A stretch of 64,000 bases of DNA, from contig OY811972.1 in assembly GCA_963681505.1 (NCBI GenBank), forward strand, positions 2,518,663 to 2,582,662, read 5' to 3'. Source of the DNA: Eunapius fragilis (Eukaryota > Porifera > Demospongiae > Spongillida > Spongillidae). The position numbers and the translations under genes are program-made. The notes under the pieces are model-generated. The model was not told the DNA's origin, searched no databases, and saw only the letters and a list, made by a program, of their open reading frames with translations. Below are positions 56,251 through 64,000 of this stretch, in pieces (position 1 is the stretch's first letter; the number at the start of each line of letters is the position of its first letter).

Positions 56251-56506
56251 CCCCAATGCTGCCCCCACCTTTTTTCCTGCCCCCGCCACCCGCATGGCCA
56301 TATCCAAGACGGGGGGGGGGAGAAGAGGAAGAGGAGGGAGAAGAGGCCGAGGACGTGGAACTATAATTAATTATATTAAAAACAATTATACTTATCATTA
56401 TTAATTAACTATGTGTTCTATAATTTATTACTTTAATTATTAAAGTCTTATTGTAAAAGTTATACGTTCTTTGACACGGAGAAAAAAAAAGAAAAAAAAA
56501 CTTATG

Positions 56507-56806
56507 AAACAAGTAAATAAAAACATTCTCTAACGAGAAAGTTGGTGGGCATATAGGATTGACAATGTTGGTGTAAAAAGCACGGAAACAAGTGTGACAG
56601 AAATGTTACTGGAAAATTGAAATAGGCCTATATTTAGCCCATTTTCTCAGGCGTGCGCTGCCTAAATGTGACTGAGCTAAATATAGGCCTATTTCAATTT
56701 TCCAGTAACATTTCTGTCACACTTGTTTCCGTGCTTTTTACACCAACATTGTCAATCCTATATGCCCACCAACTTTCTCGTTAGAGAATGTTTTTATTTA
56801 CTTGTT
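56507..56806. repeat. Terminal foldback hairpin, copy 3
   Basis: The arms start aaacaagtaaataaaaacat and are complementary over about 130 bases each. The inner part acagaaatgttactggaaaa differs from copy 1 (acagaaatattattggaaaa), and the opposite arm carries the matching changes. Confidence 0.9.
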
Positions 56807-57440
56807 GATATAATTTTATTCAAATATAAAATATGCGCCATAACTTACCATGCAATAAGTGCCCCCACCCCCTATGAAAACCACAGTTGGGTCACTGAAC
56901 TTCCTCTCTTGACTTGACCTTAGCTACGTACGGATGTGACCGCTGACATGCCCTGGCAATGCATGAATGGCAATGAAGGGAGGACTCATCACTCAGAGGC
57001 ATGCATACGAAGCCATATAAGGTGATACCAGAGACCACATCAGGGAGATATATGCATGACGTTATATACAGGTATATGTAGGGATGAGTGCCTTCGATCA
57101 TTAAGGAACCAGTTGTCACGGAGGCTAAGGAACCATGCATGCGTGCAGTTGTCGTGCATGGAGAGGCTAAGGAACCAGTTGCCAAGGAGGCTGATGTTAA
57201 GACCTGGATATGATGGGGATAAGAGGCATCATTTGACAGGATGCGACCTAACTAGCTTTAATCGCGGTCTATAGCCTCTAACGGACGTTTTCCTAGTAAA
57301 CCGGACGTTCATCGTGGGATACGCGGGTGCCATGTAGGGAGATGAATTCAAGCATGTCAAAGCATATATATAACAGAGTCCATACATGTGACATAGGGAA
57401 ATACATACATTTTTTCCTGTATACGTTAAACAACCAAGTC

Positions 57441-57679
57441 ATATGGGACAGTGTCCAGCAAAATCACCCTTCTGGATAGTTATTCAAGTTTTCAATTCTT
57501 TTCATTTTCTGTGAAGCTTCTGTCAGATGGTGTTTAGTTTACGCATCCTTAAGTTATTGGGCACTAAATTTATTGTTAACCATACATTTCAATGCAAGCG
57601 TTACTTTTCTTTTGCTTCTCCTGGAAAATGTGATAAAGTATCATAGGGCCCGGTGTTTTTGCTGGACACTGTTCCATAT
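57441..57679. mobile_element. MITE family 2, copy 2
   Basis: The ends atatgggacagtgtccagca and tgctggacactgttccatat are inverted with one mismatch. The interior acatttcaatgcaagcgtta and cttttcttttgct matches 29668-29827. Confidence 0.8.
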
Positions 57680-57695
57680 CTTCTAAGGATAGCAT

Positions 57696-57886
57696 GTCAC
57701 AGGGGCGGACGTACGAAGGGGGCGTGGCAGATAAAGTGGGTGGGGGGGGTTTGAAAGATTTATTCACAACTATCAATTTCCTGCAATGAATAATATTATC
57801 GAAGGGCTGGGAGGGGGGGTTTAACCCCTCAACCCCCCCCCCCCCCCCCCCCCCCCCCTCCCACCCCCCTTGATCCGCTACTGTTA
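57696..57886. mobile_element. MITE family 3-like element with G- and C-runs
   Basis: It starts acaggggcggac and ends gatccgctactg, with G-runs on the left and a C homopolymer of about 28 bases on the right. Its ends resemble those of the element at 35033-35296. Confidence 0.45.
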
Positions 57887-58908
57887 GCATATGGTATGGC
57901 GTTCTCGGATCCGGCGGGTCATTTAAATTAATTGATTTCATACTATCACTGACTTTAATCTATACATATATGCATGCGGGGAAAATTTCCTCGTGCACTA
58001 CAGCAACGTATTTCCATGCAGATGTCAAATACCATTATGTAATTAGCTGGCCCTTTCAAACCCTCGAAGGCATGCAAACCATCCAATCTAGTACACGTCA
58101 TGTGTAAATTAACGAGCGCGGACGTGCGTCATGCGGCATATACTGGGCCGAACGACTTTAACACAGCACGTTATGTTACATGTACTTGTCTTTGTACAAT
58201 GCGGGTTATTAAAAATTAAAAAAAATCAGTTGCATGTAATGCTGGTATACATACATAAACACCTTCAGCGTGCATGCGGATAAATATGTAAGTCACAAGC
58301 CTACCAAAGTTTTTGTCCTTCAATCCGCCGCTGCGCACGTAAACATGCACGTACATAACCTCAACGATATCGAGCAGATCCCATGTCAAAGCAATTATCT
58401 CTGCTCAAAGCACGCACCGATAATTTGGCGGATCCGGACACGACACTTGATATAAGCATGGCGGTACGTAGATGTAAACAGTTTAATTAGATTCACTGTT
58501 CTTAAGAAAAAACGCATGCATACTGGATGATGTACCTGGCCTGGCTTCTCATGTATACGTGTACAGTAAAATCAAACATCTATGCAACTTAGGGATGCCA
58601 AAACGTTAATAACCACAGCAGAAATAATTAACTACGTTTTGCACGTATTTATAATGCATGTACCCCCGCGGTGCGCGCATATGGCGAAATAGACCAGCAT
58701 CTTTGTGTTGCCTATTCAGTTCCTATGGCAGCGTTACAATAAGGTGAGAACCGAAGTCACGCCAACCACTTATTAATAGGGTTTCTATCGCCCTGGTGTC
58801 GATTGCTAGACGTATACAATGATGGCATGTTGCTACTCCTTCTTAACTGCAGCTGCTGCACAGAGAGACAGAGATAGGGGGAAAGCGAGAGAGAGGGAGG
58901 GAGAGAAA

Positions 58909-60494
58909 ATGTCCTTTGCCAGCGTGTCACGGTGTAGCGATGCTCCCGCAATGGGAGGGGGAGGAGGAGGAGGAGGAGGAGGTGGTGGTGGCTCTGAACA
59001 CAGCTCGGTTCCTAGCAAGAGAGGTACGGTAGTACGGGACTAACGTGGCCGGGGAGCGTGTCGTTTCACTGTTGTATTACTTACGTATCCATTTCAAATA
59101 TAATTGACGAGAGAAGAACGCAAAAAACAACGCGCGGGGTCCAAGACGAGGAACGGCGGGACCGCTGAGAGCATAGATAAGCCAGGTACGTTCACTCACC
59201 ATTGGGACCCCCCCCCCCCCCCCCCTTATTTTACACCTCAATAACTACTTTATCAGATCAAGTCAATGTTACATGTTTATGTTTTGTCAGGCAGGATTAT
59301 AGCAGTGACTAATTGCCGCGTGGGGACATAGGTTGTGTGTGCGTTGGAACATGGGGACACGTGTAAGTGCATGGGGACATGGTTGTGTGTGTGCATGGGA
59401 ACATGGGGACATGTGTAAGTGCATGGGGACATGGTTATGTGTGTGCATGGGAACATGGGGACATGTGTAAGTGCATGGGGACATGGTTGTGTGTGTGTGT
59501 GTGCATGGGAACATGGGGACATGGTTGTGTGTGTGCATGGGAACATGGGGACATGGTTGTGTGTGTGTGCATGGGAACATAGGGACATGGTTGTGTGTGT
59601 GCATGGGAACATGGGGACATGGTTGTGTGTGTGCATGGGAACATGGGGACATGGTTGTGTGTGTGCATGGGAACATGGGGACATGGTTGTGTGTGTGCTG
59701 GGAACATGGGGACATGGTTGTGTGTGTGCATGGGGACATGATTGTGTGTGTGCATGGGGACATGGTTGTGTGTTGTACATGGGGACATGTGTAAGTACAT
59801 GGGGACATGGGCATGTGTAAGTGCATGGGCCTGAGTTTACAGGCTGCACACAAGAACCATCAAATTTGTTGTTAGGCCTTTTCAATTGCAGGATTCATGT
59901 GTGTCAGCTAGTGTTAATCAGTTCTCTTTGGCATTTCACCTTGGAGGGGATGGAGTATGGAGAAGGGGAGGTGTGGGGATGGTGTGTGGAGAAGCAGAGG
60001 TATGGGGATGGAGTGGAGGGGAGGTGTGGGGATGGAGAGTGGAGAGGGGTCTGCAACAGTCTACCACATCCTCCCCACACCTTCACTTAGTGCTCAGTTT
60101 AATTTATTCAATGGTGTTAAGCATTCATTAGTGCAGGGTTCAACCTATGACCTGTCAACCCCGCCCTTTTCTCACGGGGACCCGCCCCCTTCCTCTTCCC
60201 ACTATTTAAAAAAAAAATGCTATGTATGACACATGAGGTTTTGGTGTGTGTGTGCATGCATGTGCGTTGCTAGCATGTATCTGATATGGTTGTATAATGC
60301 TGATCAAAGAGCAGGCATGAGTGCGTGTTGGGATGACAATGCTAATTCCGTGTCCCCTTCCCAGGGACAAAGAAGAAGAGAGGAAATGCACCTCCCACTG
60401 TTATCACTTCCAATAAAAACCAACCGTTGTCTTCAGAAAGGTTGTCAGAAAACATGACTCTCCTAGGGTCACTGCTGCTAGCAGCCAAAGCCAG
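58909..60494 (+). CDS. 5' part of an unrecognised basic protein gene
   Basis: Three exons join in frame: 58909-59023, 59114-59185 and 60365-60494, with GT/AG junctions in phases 1, 1 and 2. The product begins MSFASVSRCSDAPAM, has a polyglycine run of 13, then SEHSSVPSKREERKKQRAGS, KTRNGGTAESIDKPGTKKKR and GNAPPTVITSN. A possibly helical SERLSENMTLLGSLLLAAKA ends exon 3. A candidate last exon (acceptor ctctcgcag near 60909, adding FLVQHALIFM and a stop) can be drawn but is weak, and the gene may continue instead. I do not recognise the family. Intron 2 carries a ~32-bp minisatellite. Confidence 0.5.
59310..59830. repeat. Approximately 32-bp minisatellite
   Basis: About 16 copies of units built from gtgcatgggaacatggggac and atggttgtgtgt, lying in intron 2 of the 58909 gene. 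Confidence 0.92.
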
Positions 60495-60561
60495 GTTTGT
60501 GGAATGTGGGGAAGTCCCCTTTTTACACTTGTGAATACATGTAGTTGTGGTTGACACCCAT

Positions 60562-60645
60562 CATGGGAGGAGCTTAGAAATAATGGGAGGAGCTTAGTAA
60601 TAATGGGAGGAGCTTAGTAATAATGGGAGGAGCTTAGTAATGAAT
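60562..60645. repeat. 20-bp repeat, about 4 copies
   Basis: Units of aataatgggaggagcttagt, the last one degenerating into tgaatgtcattg. Confidence 0.9.
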
Positions 60646-60699
60646 GTCATTGTCACATCACTGGTGGGCTGCAGTATCCAAAGTTTTGCATGGGGCTAA

Positions 60700-60805
60700 G
60701 GTAGGTGGCTGAGGTAGGTAAGGGGTGTGGCTGAGGTAGGTAAGGGGTGTGGCTGAGGTAGGTAAGAGGTGTGGCTGAGGTAGGTAAGGGGTGTGGCTGA
60801 GGAAG
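60700..60805. repeat. 22-bp repeat, about 5 copies
   Basis: Units of ggctgaggtaggtaaggggt plus gt. Confidence 0.9.
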
Positions 60806-61083
60806 GCGGCTGTAATTCCTCCATTAATTTGCGTTGCATTCTGTGCAATGTGCAAAACCAATTGCACAGGTGTGTGTGTACGTTCAAACACAAGAGCTGT
60901 GCTCTCGCAGCTTCCTGGTACAGCATGCTCTCATCTTCATGTGATAGACTGTTTCAACGTGGGTGGGAGCGACGTCAAAAGTTCAGTTGGAAACCTTTTA
61001 GGCAGAGCAACGTAATTTTTATATCTTGTGACAGTTTTACGTGTCACATATTGCCAAGTAAGGGCTACGATACCTCCACATGT

Positions 61084-61198
61084 TCTTCCTCCCTCCCTCC
61101 CTTCCTCCCTCCCTTCCTCCCTCCCTCCCTTCCTCCCTCCCTTCCTCCCTCCCTCCCTTCCTCCCTCCCTTCCTCCCTCCTTTCCTCCCTCCCTCCTA
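61084..61198. repeat. CTTCCTCCCTCC pyrimidine tract
   Basis: Pure C/T tract of ccctcccttcct units, with the purine run on the minus strand. Confidence 0.93.
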
Positions 61199-61257
61199 GA
61201 TGAAAACTGCATGTCACATGCACCCGCATAAATGATTGCATGGTTAACACTCGGTGC

Positions 61258-61312
61258 GCGTAAGGATGATGTAAGGATGATGTAAGGATGATGTAAGGAT
61301 GATGTAAGGATG
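61258..61312. repeat. 11-bp repeat, about 5 copies
   Basis: Units of gtaaggatgat. Confidence 0.9.
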
Positions 61313-61429
61313 GCTAGCAGGCCAAACTGTGTGCACACTTGGAATCTCTGTAGTCTCTGTGAGTGTAATGTGAGTGTTCACCCTGTGTGGACCTGCTTGA
61401 ACACCCTATCTCCCCTAGAGGGACCCAGC

Positions 61430-62153
61430 TAAGTAGGTGTGGCCTAGAGGGACCACCTAATAGGTGTGGCCTAGAGGGACCACCTTGTAGGTGTGGCCTA
61501 GAGGGACCACCTAGTAGGTGTGGCCTAGAGGGACCACCTAGTAGGTGTGGCCTAGAGGGACCACCTAGTAGGTGTGGCCTAGAGGGACCCAGCTAAGTAG
61601 GTGTGGCCTAGAGGGACCACCTAGTAGGTGTGGCCTAGAGGGACCACCTAGTAGGTGTGGCCTAGAGGGACCACCTAGTAGGTGTGGCCTAGAGGGACCC
61701 AGCTAAGTAGGTGTGGCCTAGAGGGACCCAGCTAAGTAGGTGTGGCCTAGAGGGACCACCTAGTAGGTGTGGCCTAGAGGGACCACCTAGTAGGTGTGGC
61801 CTAGAGGGACCACCTAGTAGGTGTGGCCTAGAGGGACCACCTAGTAGGTGTGGCCTAGAGGGACCCAGCTAAGTAGGTGTGGCCTAGAGGGACCACCTAG
61901 TAGGTGTGGCCTAGAGGGACCACCTAGTAGGTGTGGCCTAGAGGGACCACCTAGTAGGTGTGGCCTAGAGGGACCCAGCTAAGTAGGTGTGGCCTAGAGG
62001 GACCACCTAGTAGGTGTGGCCTAGAGGGACCACCTAGTAGGTGTGGCCTAGAGGGACCACCTAGTAGGTGTGGCCTAGAGGGACCTAGCTAGTAGGTGTG
62101 GCCTAGAGGGACCACCTAGTAGGTGTGGCCTAGAGGGACCTAGCTAGTAGGAC
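61430..62153. repeat. Two-length (27/29 bp) minisatellite
   Basis: The common core taggtgtggcctagagggac is followed by either caccta (27-bp unit) or ccagctaa (29-bp unit). About 26 units are present. The 29-bp unit recurs mostly every third to fifth unit. Confidence 0.93.
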
Positions 62154-62427
62154 ACACAAGCTATGTCTCTGGTATTTGCACATGTTGTGAATGATAATGA
62201 CTTCATAACATGTACCAGACATCATTGTATTTAAAAAAATTTTTTTTAAATCACCATATATATAAGGGCGGGGGGGGGGAGGGGCATTTGGGAGTCAATG
62301 TCTTGAAAATTGCAATGTGCCTGAACATTGCTGCATGTGGCCATGATTTGTTTACCTACTTATGAGGATTCATTGCTGTGGGTACTTCCTAGAACTAGTA
62401 TAGTGGCAGAGCATAGTGAAGTTAAGG

Positions 62428-62512
62428 GTGTGTGTGTGTGTGTGGGGGGGGGTGTGTGTGTGTGTGTGTGGGTGTGTGTGTGTGTGTGGGGGTGTGTGCA
62501 TTGTGTATGTGT
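62428..62512. repeat. (GT)n tract
   Basis: GT repeats with G-run interruptions. Confidence 0.9.
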
Positions 62513-62636
62513 TGTGGAGGGTACCAAACCTAAGGTCAAAAGGTCAAATTTGTCAAACATGTGGTGAGTGACCTTAGAACCTGTGAGGATGTGCCATACA
62601 AATGCAGCTGTACAGTCCTACTATACACATATAATA

Positions 62637-62769
62637 CATACGTACATACATACATACATACATACGTACATACATACACACACACGTACATACATACACA
62701 CACACGTACATACATACACACACACGTACATACATACATACATACATACATACATACATACATACATAC

Positions 62770-62801
<32 letters not shown>

Positions 62802-62802
62802 C
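62637..62802. repeat. (CATA)n/(CACA)n followed by (TAA)n
   Basis: A tetranucleotide tract of catacata and cacacacgta blocks (about 62637-62770) passes directly into an aat/taa trinucleotide tract (about 62771-62802). Confidence 0.93.
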
Positions 62803-63064
62803 ACCATCGCATTTGCACACGGTACAAACACGTTAGGGGAGGAGGTTTATAGGCAGGAGAACACACGCAGTATCTAATATCCACAACACTAGCACACAAG
62901 ATAGAAACAGTACTGTCCGCTAAAAACTTGGGCTTTATTTGCTCGTGGAGTCACGGGAGCGTGTCTGCATCCAAACCTGGAGGACTAACCATCGTCTTCA
63001 ACAAATGGTGACTCCGGCCCGTTAGTAATATAGCAGGCGAAAAAAGACACAAGCTTTCTCATTT

Positions 63065-63290
63065 TTAGTAGGGGCAGCACCGTCGCATCTCATAGGGTAG
63101 CAGCGTACCAGGTAGCGTAAGCGCGGAATTCCAATTATAGCTCACTGCCCAGAAAAAACAGATGGAAACTCCTCGAGATGAGCCGAAAAGATGGTAGTAG
63201 TATGACGGGGCCAGCGAACACACCACGTTACACGTGGCAGCGTAGATAAAGGAACGGGGGCAAGGGAGAAAATCCAATGCCATGAGCCGA
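63065..63290 (-). other. Possible 3'-terminal exon (weak)
   Basis: A minus-strand open stretch ends with a stop at 63065 (tail ...SYNWNSALTLPGTLLPYEMR). It is followed by AATAAA at about 62933-62938. No acceptor is certain, because the upstream side runs into a CATA microsatellite, and I recognise no domain. Confidence 0.2.
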
Positions 63291-63311
63291 CCATCTACGC
63301 GCCACGCGGAT

Positions 63312-63486
63312 GTACATACATACATACATACATACATACATACATACATACATACATACATACATACATACATACATACATACGCACGCACGCACGCACG
63401 CACGCACGCATACATACATACATACATACATACATACATACATACATACATACATACATACATACATACATACATACATACATACA
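63312..63486. repeat. (CATA)n with central (GCAC)n block
   Basis: A catacata tract is interrupted at about 63383-63410 by gcacgcac units. Confidence 0.95.
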
Positions 63487-64000
63487 TTGGTGTTGGTGTG
63501 GTGTTATATATTGCATCATTTGGTGTTGTATGGAGCTATGCAGCACCGCGTGGTGCTAACATAGTAGTTAAGTGCTTGTGTGGCACCAGTGACACCAAGT
63601 GTGTGACACCAGTGTCTTCCGTTTTGGAGTGTGAAAATGTAACACTCTATGAAGGGGAGGAGGTGTGGGAACAAGGTGCATACGTGAGGGTTTTAGGGGG
63701 GGACCCTAGACTGTATGTTTACGGCAGTGGGCGGATTACATCACTGCTACGTAGTCAGGGCTCCACTGGCTAAGTAGCTAATGAGGCTGGCTGGCTAATC
63801 TCTGGCTATTTCAAAAATTTATTGGCTAACTGGCTAATATATAATATTAATTGCTTTTACTCCATATAGCATTCAGCATTTGAAGACATAAACACACGTC
63901 TATTCATCTAACTCACCATCTTGTACTTCCATTGGGAACTCTCTGGACATACTACAGCCCTTTCACTAAATCCTGGTTCCAGCAAAGTAACTCAGAGACC

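Larger units (their letters stand above)
54147..56806 (+). mobile_element. Composite foldback-ended element, copy B
   Basis: The 5' end is the palindrome gaacctgc-gtc-agcaggttc, followed by aatataggattgattgagg. A ~530-bp leader similar to copy A follows (shared strings include ggaaggtataactcgagcta and atttaccggcacgttatcct). Then come intact ORF1 (54695-55177), a spacer, a 30-bp Pro/Ala/Ser/Thr-coding repeat (about 55760-56230) and a terminal foldback hairpin (56507-56806). No transposase, helicase or reverse transcriptase is visible, so mobility would depend on another element. The shared order of four parts in two opposite-strand copies is the main evidence that this is one unit. Confidence 0.6.
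56807..58908. other. Intergenic with MITEs, no gene recognised
   Basis: No coding exon is supported. The region includes short degenerate repeats of gaggctaaggaaccagttg at 57100-57190 and the two elements listed next. Confidence 0.5.
60495..64000. other. Repeat-dominated region, no complete gene recognised
   Basis: Tandem arrays (listed separately) cover much of this stretch. Between them I see only short sequences with no supported exon, apart from two weak candidates (near 60909 plus strand, and 63065-63290 minus strand). Confidence 0.5.

Noticed and set aside
55559..56398. Minus-strand GSGAAGSAGG repeat protein over the 30-bp array
   Set aside because: It is the complement of the element B repeat. 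The plus strand has ORF1, a donor and an acceptor pointing to it, while the minus frame has no other support.
59277..59885. His/Pro/Cys-rich ORFs over the 32-bp repeat
   Set aside because: They are open only because of the repeat. The interval is an intron of the 58909 gene in my model.

Overview
The window is animal nuclear DNA, most likely from a sponge (probably a demosponge). Its genes have introns with GT/AG splice sites, and two conserved metazoan genes can be rebuilt exon by exon: a METTL13 ortholog and a CCDC174 ortholog. It also holds a WSCD-type sulfotransferase, a reeler-domain protein and two large membrane proteins with a Cys motif, one with a beta-helix ectodomain, of a kind I associate with sponge genomes. 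The sponge assignment is an inference from these families. There are no prokaryotic operons, no rRNA and no CRISPR.

Layout. 0.8-3.8 kb (+): a disordered multi-exon protein whose introns are all phase 0, with duplicated exons. 4.0-5.2 kb (-): a WSCD-like sulfotransferase. 5.6-7.3 kb: an 81-copy, 21-bp satellite. 8.5-10.8 kb (-): two tandem-duplicated small intronless genes, each with a TATA box. 12.9-14.4 kb (-): a Pro/Met-rich repeat protein, head to head with METTL13 across a 119-bp shared promoter holding three CACGTG boxes. 14.5-28.1 kb (+): METTL13 in nine exons, 695 aa; its second intron carries a 5.8-kb array of a 24-bp repeat. 29.2-31.5 kb (-): a reeler gene in at least seven exons. 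32.7-34.5 kb (-) and 38.9-42.3 kb (+): the two polytopic membrane proteins; the second has an apparent +1 frameshift. 43.5-44.4 kb (+): a two-TM coiled-coil protein. 44.7-53.3 kb (-): CCDC174 in ten exons, 620 aa. 58.9-60.5 kb (+): the start of an unrecognised gene. 60.5-64 kb: mostly tandem repeats.

The most unusual structure is a pair of composite repeats in opposite orientation, 35617-38220 (-) and 54147-56806 (+). Each starts with a small palindrome, carries a basic repeat ORF and a Pro/Ala/Thr-rich segment, and ends in a ~285-300-bp foldback hairpin. A third, solo copy of the hairpin sits in a CCDC174 intron. Its outer arms match the other two, but its inner arms have a different, still self-complementary sequence. 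Several other MITE-like families with terminal inverted repeats occur, and most longer introns hold a private minisatellite.

The host genes do not form one pathway. METTL13 (methylation of eEF1A) and CCDC174 (RNA/spliceosome-linked) are housekeeping genes. The reeler, WSCD-like and polytopic proteins act in the secretory pathway or at the cell surface.
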